From Flammeovirga kamogawensis (GTDB taxonomy: Bacteria; Bacteroidota; Bacteroidia; Cytophagales; Flammeovirgaceae), in NCBI RefSeq assembly GCF_018736065.1, contig NZ_CP076128.1:744001-808000 (forward strand): a stretch of 64,000 bases of DNA, given 5' to 3'. A model generated the notes under the pieces. It was not told the origin of the DNA. It was given only the letters and a program-made list of their open reading frames with translations, and did not search any database. Of this stretch, positions 17,056 through 26,560 are shown piece after piece. The position numbers were made by a program, and so were the translations under genes. Within the stretch, counting starts at the first letter, position 1, and every line of letters starts with the position of its first letter.

Positions 17056-17086
17056 TTTGATATAAAAAAATTTTCAACTATATTCG
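17056..17086 (+). promoter_or_regulatory. Promoter of the pirin gene
   Basis: TTTG at 17056-17059, a 19-base spacer and TATATTCG at 17079-17086 (one mismatch to TAnnTTTG). The predicted start is about 25 bases before the ATG at 17119. Confidence 0.6.
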
Positions 17087-17118
17087 TTTAAACAAATAAT
17101 GTATAGACAAATATAGTA

Positions 17119-18135
17119 ATGAAAAACGATAATATATATTCAGTTCAGCAAATAGGAGCACAGTGGCCAACTTTTGATCCGTTCTTATTTACAGCACACC
17201 ATAAAGAAGTTTACCCTAAGGGAAATGATGACATGTCAGTAAGTGAGCCTTTAACAGGTAGAAATATTGGTTCTGATTTTTCATCAAAAGATGGGTGGAG
17301 CATGTATCATGGTCGTAAAATACCAGGTTTCCCTTACCATCCACATAGAGGTTTTGAAACAGTTACAATTGTTGAAGAAGGATTAGCAGATCATTCTGAT
17401 TCTTTAGGTTCTGCAGGGAGATTTGGAGAAGGAGATGTACAATGGATGACAGCAGGAGCTGGAGTTCAGCATTCTGAAATGTTTCCTTTATTAAATACAA
17501 AAGATAAAAATCCTCTTGAGTTATTTCAGATTTGGTTAAATCTACCTAAAAAAAGTAAAATGGTAGAACCGAGTTATAAAATGTTATGGCATGAAGATAT
17601 ACCTATTGTACATGAAAAAGATCAAAACGGTAATTCTATAGAAATTAAAGTAATAGCAGGTGCTTATAAAAACACAAATCCATTAGCATCAACACCTAAT
17701 TCATGGGCAGCTGATGAAAACCATAATGTTGGAATTTGGAGAGTACATTTAGCACCAAATGCAGAATGGTCGCTTCCTGCAACTGCTAAAACATCAAATA
17801 GAGCATTATATTTTTATAATGGAGATAGTATTACAGTGGATTCAACAAATGTCTCAGAGAATGTAATGTTTCATGTTAACCCACTAGCCGAGTTAAAAAT
17901 AAAGGCAGGAAATACAGATACTTATATCTTAATATTACAAGGTGATCCAATAGGAGAACCAGTTGCACAACACGGTCCTTTTGTGATGAACACAAGAGCA
18001 GAATTGCAACAAGCTTTTAATGATTTTCAAAATACTCAATTTGGTGGTTGGCCATGGGATAAACAAGAAATGGTTCACCCTAAAGAAAAAGGAAGATTTG
18101 CATTACATGCTGATGGTAAATTAGAAGAAAAATAA
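17119..18135 (+). CDS. Pirin family protein
   Basis: A 338-residue two-cupin protein. The N-terminal cupin holds the pirin signature: PYHPHRGFETVTIVEEG with metal-binding histidines, the block GDVQWMTAGAGVQHSEM with another histidine, then ELFQIWLNLP. The C-terminal cupin (about 190-300) is less conserved. Pirins bind Fe or other metals; bacterial members include a quercetinase (YhhW) and redox-linked regulators, so the substrate is open. The protein is about 50-100 residues longer than YhhW-type pirins, in line with the longer form that ends in a GGWPWD...HPKEKGRFA tail. It is a single gene with its own promoter and terminator. Confidence 0.92.
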   Translation: MKNDNIYSVQQIGAQWPTFDPFLFTAHHKEVYPKGNDDMSVSEPLTGRNIGSDFSSKDGWSMYHGRKIPGFPYHPHRGFETVTIVEEGLADHSDSLGSAGRFGEGDVQWMTAGAGVQHSEMFPLLNTKDKNPLELFQIWLNLPKKSKMVEPSYKMLWHEDIPIVHEKDQNGNSIEIKVIAGAYKNTNPLASTPNSWAADENHNVGIWRVHLAPNAEWSLPATAKTSNRALYFYNGDSITVDSTNVSENVMFHVNPLAELKIKAGNTDTYILILQGDPIGEPVAQHGPFVMNTRAELQQAFNDFQNTQFGGWPWDKQEMVHPKEKGRFALHADGKLEEK

Positions 18136-18141
18136 GGACTT

Positions 18142-18178
18142 AAGCCCATTTGAATAAAATCAGATGGGCTTTATTTTT
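18142..18178 (+). terminator. Terminator after the pirin gene
   Basis: Stem AAGCCCATTTGA / TCAGATGGGCTT with a 6-base loop and a T-rich tail. It lies between convergent genes. Confidence 0.85.
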
Positions 18179-18189
18179 AAGAAGGTAAT

Positions 18190-19020
18190 TTAGTCTGATG
18201 TATAGTTTTCTAAATAATTAGCAGGGATAATTTTAAGGTTTTCTCTAATCTCATTTCTATATTTTATTAACTCAGGGAACTGTGAGAAAAAAGTAATTTT
18301 TTGTTCTTTAATGGTAGTAGGTGAACTGATTTCATCAAGAACAAAGAAAGTCCATGCTTCAGCAATGTCTTCTTCCGGAGTTTCAGTAGCATAATCAGTA
18401 ACAAATTCTTCTTCATGTATTAAATAGAAAGTATACAGTTTTTTTAATTTACGCCTTTCATTTTTAATTGCATCAATCTTATCCCATTCAAAAAGGAGAT
18501 CATTTTTCCAAAATAATTTAATATACTGACCTAAATAACTATCTTCTTTTGCATAGCCTTCAGAGGTTAAATAACCTTTATCATTATCTTGGTATTGATC
18601 ATCTGTTGGCTCAATTTGACTTGCATTTAGAGTTAGCACATGCCCAAATTCATGGATTAAAGTATGCTGATAATCAAGAATAACTTTTTCATCATGTGAT
18701 GAAAGGTCGGTATCTTTCACATCTAACTCAATTTGCCATTCAGAGTTATTCCCATTTAAACTATTCATTCCGCCAAGATCTTCTTGAATTCCATCTGTAT
18801 AAAGTCTAAATGATGTGATATATTGTTTTATAGGCTCATGGGGTAGAGTATTTGTAATAAAAGACCAATACTCTATACCAATAACATCAGATTCATTATT
18901 ATTTAGAATTATTTCTCCATTTTTGATGGTCCATAACCCGATTTCTGTTCCAACTTTTTCTTGACCTACTACTATGAAAGATAAAGTAATAAAGTAGAGA
19001 AATGAGTAGATTCTTATCAT
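18190..19020 (-). CDS. Secreted HExxH metallopeptidase-like protein
   Basis: A 276-residue protein with a signal peptide at about 1-19 (IYSFLYFITLSFIVVGQ). Residues 123-127 are HEFGH inside YQHTLIHEFGHVLTLNA, a zinc-metallopeptidase helix. About 90 residues later TPEEDIAEAWTFFVL could supply the third, glutamate ligand, as in gluzincins with an ExxAE-type second helix. The protein therefore looks like a small periplasmic or surface zinc peptidase without a recognised family; its substrate is unknown. A C-terminal helical end (QFPELIKYRNEIRENLK) is also visible. It is followed 117 bases downstream (leftward it is the terminal gene) by the pirin terminator. The start at ATG 19020 fits the signal peptide. 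Confidence 0.8.
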   Translation of the reverse strand: MIRIYSFLYFITLSFIVVGQEKVGTEIGLWTIKNGEIILNNNESDVIGIEYWSFITNTLPHEPIKQYITSFRLYTDGIQEDLGGMNSLNGNNSEWQIELDVKDTDLSSHDEKVILDYQHTLIHEFGHVLTLNASQIEPTDDQYQDNDKGYLTSEGYAKEDSYLGQYIKLFWKNDLLFEWDKIDAIKNERRKLKKLYTFYLIHEEEFVTDYATETPEEDIAEAWTFFVLDEISSPTTIKEQKITFFSQFPELIKYRNEIRENLKIIPANYLENYTSD

Positions 19021-19137
19021 AATTTTTAAGAAGGTTTAAATTTATATCAGCAATAGAAATTACAAAATTGATAGGTCACAAAAAAGAGGTGAACTGATTA
19101 TCTATCAATCCACCTCTTCATTTCAAAAAACTATATA

Positions 19138-22100
19138 TTAATGAAGACTACATCCACATTTAGGAATTGTAAAACCATTTGTTTGTTCATGCCATTCAAA
19201 TGATTCATTATAGCCATCTTCTTCCCAATAGAATTTTTTACGTTTTTCTCCATCAATCTGATCCATATTTTCAGCATCATAAAGAACTCCGTTAATCATT
19301 ACTTTTTCGATAGATTCACTATTATAAATATCTTCTAAAGGATTTTTCTCAAGAATAATTAGATCAGCTAATTTCCCTTTTTCTAAAGAACCAATATCAT
19401 CATCTAAACCAAGATAATGTGCACCATTGTAAGTGGCAGAACGAATTGCTTCCATAGGAGACATTCCACCTTGTGCCAGCATCCATAATTCCCAATGAGC
19501 TCCAATTCCTTGTATTTGACCATGAGCACCTAGATTCACTTTTACTCCTTTATCAGACAACATTTTTGCAGATTTAGAAGTGGCAATATGTCCAATTTCA
19601 TATTCCTTTTCAGGAACCATCGTTCTATGTCTAGAACGACTGTCAATAATTGCTCTTGGTGTAAACTTTAAAAGACGTTCTTTTTCCCAAACATTGGTAT
19701 GTTGGTACCAATAGTATTCTCCATTAATACCACCGTAATTTACAATTAGTGTAGGAGTGTAGCCAACTTCTGTTTTAGCCCACAGATTTTGAACGTCATT
19801 AAAAACAGGAGTAACTGGAATATTATGCTCAATACCTGTATGTCCATCAACAATCATAGACATGTTGTGGTAGAATGTAGAACCACCTTCAGGAACAACC
19901 ATGATTTCTTCTTCTTCTGCAGCTTTTATTACTTGCTGGCGTTGTTCCCTTCTTGGTTGATTATAACTTTTTACAGAGATAGCACCCCAAGCTTTAGTTC
20001 TTCTTATTGCAGACCTTGCATCGTCTAAACTATTAATATTTGCTTTAAAATCACCATCAGCTCCATAAAGTATCACTCCAGTAGAGTAAATACGAGGGCC
20101 AACCATTGCTCCAGTTTTAACCATTTCAGATTGGTTAAATACCATTTCCGAATTGGCAGAAGGATCGTGTGTCGTAGTTACTCCATATGCTAGGTTTGTA
20201 AAATATGGCCAGTTTTGTTTGGCACTTAACCCTAATCTAAATGCACCTAAATGAGCATGAGCATCAACAATACCTGGCATAATTGTTTTATTTTGGCAGT
20301 CAATTACTTTAGCACCAGATGGTATTTTAATATCATTTCCAATGGCCTGAATTCTATTTTCTTTAATAATAATAGTCCCATTTTCGATTACTTTATTTTG
20401 CTGATCAACTGTAATAATTCTAGCATTAGTTAATGCGTATACAGTTGTAGGTTTTGCAGAAGTTAATTCAAGATTGATCTTTATTCCTTCTGTTTTCATA
20501 TCGGGTAAATCTTTTGGGGCACCCTCTATAAAAGAGAAAACATCTTTTAAGTCAGTAGAAAAATATTCATTTCCTAGTGACCAATGTAACTGAGTATTAT
20601 CATTAGACCAGTGAATATTATAACCTGCATCTTTGGCAACTTGGGCAACAGGTATTGCTTTAGTAGAAGAAGACAGGTCAATAGGTTTTCCAGTCTTTGG
20701 CATTGGAGCAATATAAACTTTAAATAACTCTGTAAATGCAATCCATTTGTTATCAGGTGAAGGCACAAATTGGTTTGTATATTTTGTTGTGAAATGTACT
20801 TTTACATCCTCTCCATTTAAATTTACACTTTTAAATGCTTTTTTAAGACTTCCGAAAAAGAACCCACCTGTTTGGTAATACACTCGGTCACCTTTCGTAT
20901 TGAATTTTGGGAAATCACCACTTTCTACTATTCTTTTTAAAGTGCTTAAGTCTGAAATTGCAACTGTATATAAACCTGGATTTTTGGTAAAAGCATAACC
21001 TTGTTGATTATTACCCGCTTCTTTCACAAAAACTAATGACTTATTATCAGGTGAAAATTGAGGTCTTCTATAAATACCCTTTGGTAATGCAAGGGTAGAA
21101 GTTGAATTATCGTTTAGATTAATTACATGAATTTTTCCTTTTTCTTGATCTGACCATGAAGTATATACCAATTTATTACCGTCTAATGATAAACTAGGTT
21201 CATATTCAAATGCAATGTTTTGAGTAGTTAGCCTCTTCGGTTTTCCATTTGGTAATTTCTTACTATATAAATATCCTGCTGCATGAAAATAAATGGTTTT
21301 TCCATCTTTAGATGTAACAACATTTCTAATTGCCTTAGCTGTAAATTTATCAGGGGCAACTTCATGTTTAAATCGTAACGATTTTGAAACTTCTTGATCA
21401 ACATCAACAGAAAAAGGAACAATTTCACCTTTACCAGTAGTAGTATTAACTTTCCATATTTTACCACCTTTACCCCAAATTATTATATGTTTATCATCTG
21501 GTGTCCAAGCATATTTTGTTGAAGGACCAAAAATTGCCCAGGCTTCTTGTTGATCTTTTTCGAGTTGATCAAATAATGGGGTTTGAGTATTGTTTTCAAA
21601 ATCATGTATATATAAAACAGATTTTGTTCTCACTCTTCTTATAAATGATAGTTTTTTACCATCGTGCGAAGGTTTAGGACCAATTGCACCTCCAGGACCA
21701 CTAACTACAGTTTTAATTTCTCCTGATTGTCTATCATATGATTTAATGACATAAATCTGATTATTTGGGTCTTTATTATATTGGAAAAAACCACCAGGGT
21801 AAACATCCTCTGAGAAATAGATATATCTACCATCATTAGACACACTTGGCTCGTTTATATCTTGTTGTTCATTTTTTCTTTTAACGAGTTCAATACCTTC
21901 ACCTCCAGAAATATGATACATCCATAATGCTCCAGCACCCAAAGATCTTGTGAAAGTATAGTGCTTTCTTGCAACTAAATATTGACTATCCTCGGTCCAA
22001 GTTGGGTTATTTAATAACCTGAATTTTTCACTTGTGATTTTTTTTGGATCAGACCCATCTGTTTTCATATACCAGATATTATCTCCGCCTCCAGCATCAG

Positions 22101-22422
22101 AAGTAAAAGCGATATATTTTCCATTTGGAGAATATTTTGGTTGAACTTCCCATGCTAAACCACCTCTTAAAAGAGTGGCTTTTCCACCAGTGATTGGCAT
22201 TGAATAAATGTCTCCTAATAAATCAAATACTATTGATTTACCATCAGGGCTAACATCTAGATTTAACCATGTTCCTTCATCAGTAGTGAAATTAATTTTA
22301 GAAGTCTCTCTTTGTGGTTTATTGACATCCCATTTTTCTGCTTTCTCTTGAGCAAACGTAGTTGTTAAACTGGAGAGTAATAGGAACTTAATTGATAAGA
22401 GTAGGTTACGCTTATTAATCAT
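19138..22422 (-). CDS. Secreted amidohydrolase with N-terminal TolB/PD40 beta-propeller
   Basis: A 1094-residue exported protein. The signal peptide is about 1-24 (ending TTTFAQ). Residues about 40-620 carry many WD40-like/TolB-type blades (LNLDVSPDGKSIVFDLLGDIY; PKYSPNGKYIAFTSD; PQFSPDNKSLVF). Residues about 650-1090 are a metal-dependent amidohydrolase: GIVDAHAHLGAF gives the HxH pair H722 and H724, followed by EHNIPVTP, GAHGQIQGIGAHWEL and the closing ADLIILEKNPLEDI. The architecture is common in marine Bacteroidota and probably hydrolyses imide, amide or dipeptide-like substrates in the periplasm; the substrate is unknown. Two 20-base arms of a perfect hairpin lie upstream. It ends CGCSLH, an unusual Cys-rich tail. 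Confidence 0.9.
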   Translation of the reverse strand: MINKRNLLLSIKFLLLSSLTTTFAQEKAEKWDVNKPQRETSKINFTTDEGTWLNLDVSPDGKSIVFDLLGDIYSMPITGGKATLLRGGLAWEVQPKYSPNGKYIAFTSDAGGGDNIWYMKTDGSDPKKITSEKFRLLNNPTWTEDSQYLVARKHYTFTRSLGAGALWMYHISGGEGIELVKRKNEQQDINEPSVSNDGRYIYFSEDVYPGGFFQYNKDPNNQIYVIKSYDRQSGEIKTVVSGPGGAIGPKPSHDGKKLSFIRRVRTKSVLYIHDFENNTQTPLFDQLEKDQQEAWAIFGPSTKYAWTPDDKHIIIWGKGGKIWKVNTTTGKGEIVPFSVDVDQEVSKSLRFKHEVAPDKFTAKAIRNVVTSKDGKTIYFHAAGYLYSKKLPNGKPKRLTTQNIAFEYEPSLSLDGNKLVYTSWSDQEKGKIHVINLNDNSTSTLALPKGIYRRPQFSPDNKSLVFVKEAGNNQQGYAFTKNPGLYTVAISDLSTLKRIVESGDFPKFNTKGDRVYYQTGGFFFGSLKKAFKSVNLNGEDVKVHFTTKYTNQFVPSPDNKWIAFTELFKVYIAPMPKTGKPIDLSSSTKAIPVAQVAKDAGYNIHWSNDNTQLHWSLGNEYFSTDLKDVFSFIEGAPKDLPDMKTEGIKINLELTSAKPTTVYALTNARIITVDQQNKVIENGTIIIKENRIQAIGNDIKIPSGAKVIDCQNKTIMPGIVDAHAHLGAFRLGLSAKQNWPYFTNLAYGVTTTHDPSANSEMVFNQSEMVKTGAMVGPRIYSTGVILYGADGDFKANINSLDDARSAIRRTKAWGAISVKSYNQPRREQRQQVIKAAEEEEIMVVPEGGSTFYHNMSMIVDGHTGIEHNIPVTPVFNDVQNLWAKTEVGYTPTLIVNYGGINGEYYWYQHTNVWEKERLLKFTPRAIIDSRSRHRTMVPEKEYEIGHIATSKSAKMLSDKGVKVNLGAHGQIQGIGAHWELWMLAQGGMSPMEAIRSATYNGAHYLGLDDDIGSLEKGKLADLIILEKNPLEDIYNSESIEKVMINGVLYDAENMDQIDGEKRKKFYWEEDGYNESFEWHEQTNGFTIPKCGCSLH

Positions 22423-22593
22423 TTACGTTGAGTTAAAACTTAGTACTTATTGAATTGTATTGCAATGTGTTAATTACTTGAAGAGTATCAAATTTTTGAA
22501 GTAATCTTAATTTAATTTTAACAAGTATTAGGTTGTATTCTATGCTGTAATTATAGGTATATCAAAAATGATAACACTAAAAATATACTATTA

Positions 22594-22640
22594 ATAATTC
22601 TAAAGTCGATAATATTAATAATTATCGACTTTAGAATTAT
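22594..22640. terminator. Perfect 20-base-stem hairpin after the MORN gene
   Basis: Arms at 22594-22613 and 22621-22640 are exact inverted copies of 20 bases with a 7-base loop. It starts 6 bases after the stop of the leftward MORN gene. The U-tract on the minus strand is weak (TATTTTTAG after 8 bases), so it may be a terminator, or a transcript-stabilising hairpin. Confidence 0.6.
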
Positions 22641-22646
22641 ATGCTA

Positions 22647-23348
22647 TTATTTCATGATGATCTCATCAGTTTTTTGGTTTTCTTTTGATGGAGGGCTTTC
22701 ATTAAATATTTTATTTAAATTCCCGTTTACCCAATATCCATTAATACAACCAGAACTAGTGGTTAAAGATCCCTTTCCATTTTGTAAATCCTTTTTGAAT
22801 TCACCTTTATAAATATCACCATTTGCGAAAATTAAAACGCCATAACCTCTCTTTTTACCCCTTTTAAATGAACCGATATATTGTCGTCTATCCTTATACG
22901 TATAAACACCATTACCGTGTGGCCTAGAGTCAAAAAATTCACCAATATAATGATCTCCATTTTTGTAAGAAAAATCACCTTTTCCCTGAATTATATCATC
23001 AACAAAGTTACCTTCATATCGATTACCATCAACCCATAAGAAAACACCATATCCGTTAAATTTATTGCTTTTAAAATGGCCTTTATAAATAGAACCATCT
23101 GCCCATTTTAATGTGCCTTCACCTTCGAAATTTCCGTTTGAGAATTCTCCAGAATATTCATTATTATTAAATGTAAATACCCCAGACCCGTTTGGGTATC
23201 CATTAATCCATTCACCTTTATAAGAATCTTTGTTCTTATAGATCATTTCACCATGTCCATTCTCACAATCACCTTCTACACAAGTTTGTGCATTAGTAAA
23301 AAAAGAAAAAAGAATAAAAGCGATAAGGATATAAGTTTGTTTTAACAT
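22647..23348 (-). CDS. Secreted MORN-repeat protein
   Basis: A 233-residue exported protein with signal peptide about 1-20 (LKQTYILIAFILFSFFTNAQ). Seven MORN repeats follow in series, each of the form YxGxFxxxxxxGxGxxxx, for example YKGEWINGYPNGSGVFTF, YSGEFSNGNFEGEGTLKW and YKGEFKKDLQNGKG. A short tail of charged residues ends it. MORN repeats form an elongated beta sheet; in bacteria no common function is established. Cysteines near residue 23 and 28 could form a disulphide. It is monocistronic, ending at a perfect hairpin. Confidence 0.9.
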   Translation of the reverse strand: MLKQTYILIAFILFSFFTNAQTCVEGDCENGHGEMIYKNKDSYKGEWINGYPNGSGVFTFNNNEYSGEFSNGNFEGEGTLKWADGSIYKGHFKSNKFNGYGVFLWVDGNRYEGNFVDDIIQGKGDFSYKNGDHYIGEFFDSRPHGNGVYTYKDRRQYIGSFKRGKKRGYGVLIFANGDIYKGEFKKDLQNGKGSLTTSSGCINGYWVNGNLNKIFNESPPSKENQKTDEIIMK

Positions 23349-23463
23349 ACTGTAGATTTTACCTTGTTACTACAAATATGACATATAAAGGACATCAAAA
23401 GGTCACTTTGTTAAGTATTATTAGTTCTTATTAATGTTCAATTTAACTCAGAGAATCAGTTAT

Positions 23464-24690
23464 TTATTGAAAGAGCAGAATAAACTGCAGTACCCCAGCA
23501 CAACCACCTAAAATTGCTCCAACACTTATTAAAATCCATTCATCTTCTTTGAAAGCTGGTCTAAGAAGCCCTTCAAAATCTTCGTAGGGTAGATCTTCTA
23601 TTTTCTTTTGAATGTTATTTTTTAAATCAAAGACCTGATCGGCATAGGGGAATGCGTCTCTTAAGCAAATATGAAATTCTGCCATAAAAGTAAAATGAGC
23701 TATATTTTTAACAATACCTAAATGCTTTTTGGCAAAATCTTCATCTACAAATTTTTGAATTACATCTTTAATATCATCGTATGTATCATCTACTAATTCA
23801 CTAATTCTGATATTAAATATTTCAGACAACTTTTTTTTACCTGTATTCTGAAGTGTATATCTAAAAATACGTTCTGTAGTAAGGATTTCTTGTGTTATAA
23901 TTTTTGAGTAAACTTCGGCAACTGTAATTTGCCTTTGAAGAAACAATCCTTGAAACCTCATTCCTAAGAAATAAATAGGTTCTTTTGGTTCGAAAATCAA
24001 TTTTAATGCTAGCCAGTTTGTCGCATACCCTACAAATACACCAAAAAGAGGTAAAAGCCACCATGGATTATAAAAGTATGCAATAACCATTTGAACCAAC
24101 CCAAATAGAAACCCAAAGTATAAACCTGAGATTTCAATAAATTTAAATTCCTTCTCACCACACTTCATGAAAATTTCATTTAAAAGTCCGGGCTTTTCTA
24201 GAACGGTGTCTAAAGTAAGTTTCTTAAGGTCGAGCATTTCTCTGATGTTGCGACCTATATCAAAGAGAATTTTTTCAGTAACTCCAGGAATTTTTTCTTC
24301 TATTGATTCATAAATAGATATTTTTACAGAAGTAGGTGAGTTTTCCCATAAGTAGGGAATTTCTGATTGCATTATAAGATCTACAGTTTTTCTTGTAACT
24401 CTTGAAAGTGATTCTTCCATTTCATGAGACACAATATCTGGATCTAATAAGGCAAACTGATCTTCTATTTTTAAAAGTTTAGCAGTAAGTAAATCAACAG
24501 ATTTTGATGCAATTTTAGTTGATTTAGTTGGTATTATACCTTGCCAACCAAAAGGACGTATTCCAAAAAAATGGATAGGGTAGAACATCATTTTGATTGC
24601 TGCAAAATTTGTGAACCATCCTACAAAACCACTAATAAGAGGAATTGAAATATATAAGAAAAAATCATTAATAGTAAAAGTTGAATCCAT
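23464..24690 (-). CDS. DUF445 family membrane protein
   Basis: A 408-residue inner-membrane protein with the DUF445 hallmarks: an N-terminal helix followed by GWFTNFAAIKMMFYPIHFFGIRPFGWQGIIPTKSTKIA, then an internal repeat of the same pattern at about 220-250 (GYATNWLALKLIFEPKEPIYFLGMRFQGLFLQRQ), and a C-terminal membrane helix (ILISVGAILGGCAGVLQFILLF). The intervening parts are helical and charged. DUF445 proteins (for example YjiN) have no settled biochemical role; an envelope function is likely from location only. The start at ATG 24690 is well supported. It lies 96 bases downstream of the antiporter gene, with a terminator between. Confidence 0.92.
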   Translation of the reverse strand: MDSTFTINDFFLYISIPLISGFVGWFTNFAAIKMMFYPIHFFGIRPFGWQGIIPTKSTKIASKSVDLLTAKLLKIEDQFALLDPDIVSHEMEESLSRVTRKTVDLIMQSEIPYLWENSPTSVKISIYESIEEKIPGVTEKILFDIGRNIREMLDLKKLTLDTVLEKPGLLNEIFMKCGEKEFKFIEISGLYFGFLFGLVQMVIAYFYNPWWLLPLFGVFVGYATNWLALKLIFEPKEPIYFLGMRFQGLFLQRQITVAEVYSKIITQEILTTERIFRYTLQNTGKKKLSEIFNIRISELVDDTYDDIKDVIQKFVDEDFAKKHLGIVKNIAHFTFMAEFHICLRDAFPYADQVFDLKNNIQKKIEDLPYEDFEGLLRPAFKEDEWILISVGAILGGCAGVLQFILLFQ

Positions 24691-24724
24691 TAAGCTAAGT
24701 TACAAGTTGTTTTTAACTCAAAAC

Positions 24725-24766
24725 AAAAAAAACTCCCATTAAATATATTTTAAAGGAGTTTTTTTA
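24725..24766 (-). terminator. Terminator after the amino-acid antiporter
   Basis: A short GC-poor stem, AAAAAAAACTCC / GGAGTTTTTTT with a long loop, between the antiporter stop (24787) and the DUF445 gene. It has T-runs on both strands. Confidence 0.7.
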
Positions 24767-24786
24767 TGAATGATATATACTGTTGT

Positions 24787-26205
24787 TTATGCAGATACCT
24801 TTCCACTAAAAAGAAGATACAACTCAATTAAAGCAATAAAAATGAATATTGCAGCAAGTATTCGTTCTTTATAAGTTAATATAAAAGTACTTTTTTTATG
24901 CATTTGATAATAGAATCCAAAACCTATTGCATAAAAAATTGAAGACATTAATATATAATTTAAACCAGCAGCGTACATTAACCAAGCACAATAAATTGAA
25001 GATAGGAAGCCAATCATAAATGCTTTTCTTCTTTTTTTAATGTCTTGTTTATAGATTTTTCGGTTATATGCTTCTTTTACTAAAAATAGTGAGCTTAGAA
25101 AGTATGTAGGTAATATCATTACACCAGCAATATTAATTGCAGCGAGGTAAACATGCTGAGCAAATACTACACATAATAATGTTATTTGAATAACTATACT
25201 CGAAATAATCAATGAACTTTTGGGAGCTCCGTGTTTATTGTCTGAATCAAAAAACGTTGGCATTACGCCATTCTTTGCGGCTTGAGAAGGTACTTCTGCT
25301 ACTAATATTGTCCATGCAATCCATGCTCCTAAAATTGAAAATATAACGCATATATTGACAAAAGTAACACCCCATTCTCCAACAGCATTTGCTATTACTC
25401 CACCCGTAGAAGGTGTAATAAGTTGGGCTAAATCAGGTTGTTTCATTAACCCGAATGATAGAACAGATATTAATACATAAATAACTAATGCAGCAAAAAA
25501 ACCAATAGCAGTTGCTTTAGATACATCTTCTCTTTTTTTAGCTTTTGTAGAAATAACTACAGCTCCTTCAATTCCAATAAAACACCATAATGTAACCATC
25601 ATGGTACTTTTAATTTGACTGCTGACACTACCTAAATTTAATGAAGAACCCCATATGTCAAAATTGAAGTTATCAATCTCAGTATAAATAAGCATTAAAC
25701 CAACAATTGCAATTAAGCCAATGAATTTAGCTATAGTTGATATAGTATTTAAAAATGCAGTATTTCGTGTACCATACATTGATAGGAAATTCATTATCCA
25801 AATAAATACTGAACCAACAATGATCATTTCTTTACTATGATTTAGTAAAATAGGAAAGAAAGAACCAAAAGCATCATTAAGCATTACAGCAAAGGCTACA
25901 TTACCAAAAGCAGCACATAACCAATATCCCCAAGCAGCATTAAAGCCAACATATTTTCCAAAACCTTCTTCAGCATATGCATAAATATCAGATTTAATAT
26001 CTTGCCTTTGATCAGATAGAATTGCAAAAGAACGTATCAAAAACCAGATACCAATGCCCGAAATAATCCATGAGATAACAACAGCACCTAATGCCGCACC
26101 ATGTGCAATATTCTGAGGAATATTAAACACACCACTACCAACCATTGAACCAAAAACAATTGCTATTAATCCAATTAATCCAACCTTATTTTCTCTATTT
26201 TCCAT
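24787..26205 (-). CDS. APC-family basic amino-acid antiporter (ArcD/LysI type)
   Basis: An inner-membrane exchanger of the basic amino acid/polyamine antiporter family. The N-terminal helix carries GSMVGSGVFNIPQNIAHGA, and later blocks SDIYAYAEEGFGKYVGFNAAWGYWL and GIEGAVVISTKAKKREDVSKAT are close to arginine-ornithine antiporters. About 12 helices are visible. A GTG at 26223 would add six residues, but the ATG at 26205 (peptide starts MENRENK) matches the family's usual short cytoplasmic start. Exchange of arginine, lysine or ornithine is likely by homology but not proven. No arc operon is present next to it. It ends in the terminator at 24725-24766. Confidence 0.88.
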   Translation of the reverse strand: MENRENKVGLIGLIAIVFGSMVGSGVFNIPQNIAHGAALGAVVISWIISGIGIWFLIRSFAILSDQRQDIKSDIYAYAEEGFGKYVGFNAAWGYWLCAAFGNVAFAVMLNDAFGSFFPILLNHSKEMIIVGSVFIWIMNFLSMYGTRNTAFLNTISTIAKFIGLIAIVGLMLIYTEIDNFNFDIWGSSLNLGSVSSQIKSTMMVTLWCFIGIEGAVVISTKAKKREDVSKATAIGFFAALVIYVLISVLSFGLMKQPDLAQLITPSTGGVIANAVGEWGVTFVNICVIFSILGAWIAWTILVAEVPSQAAKNGVMPTFFDSDNKHGAPKSSLIISSIVIQITLLCVVFAQHVYLAAINIAGVMILPTYFLSSLFLVKEAYNRKIYKQDIKKRRKAFMIGFLSSIYCAWLMYAAGLNYILMSSIFYAIGFGFYYQMHKKSTFILTYKERILAAIFIFIALIELYLLFSGKVSA

Positions 26206-26560
26206 TGTTTTGTATACATGCACACTTCTATTTATACAATAGTACTTGTTTAATTAATTTTTAGATGAAAACTTAAATATTATTAATATAGATAGAAGTA
26301 TATATTGGTTAATAAAAATTAAGCATGTTTTAATAGTACTATTCAATAAGAATACACCTAATTAACAATTAATTTCTTATCATTTTTTATAGCCATTGAT
26401 TTATCTTTCAATTGTACAACAATCTCGAAATTTCATAATATGTTTTTGATGCTCATTAAATTTAAATATATTTAAATATTAGTGAGTAATTATTCAATCA
26501 CTTAACATCTAGTGTTTTATTAAATATATTTAGTATTACACTCTACTTACTTTAAACACC
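26206..26560. other. A/T-rich intergenic region between divergent genes
   Basis: 355 bases carrying the promoters of the antiporter and GMC genes. A perfect 18-base A/T palindrome is at 26460-26477. TATATTTA at 26525-26532 is a one-mismatch -7 element for the GMC gene. No small gene was found. Confidence 0.5.

Noticed and set aside
26460-26477. An 18-base A/T-only palindrome as a regulatory site
   Set aside because: Only A and T; such palindromes arise easily by chance in this composition.
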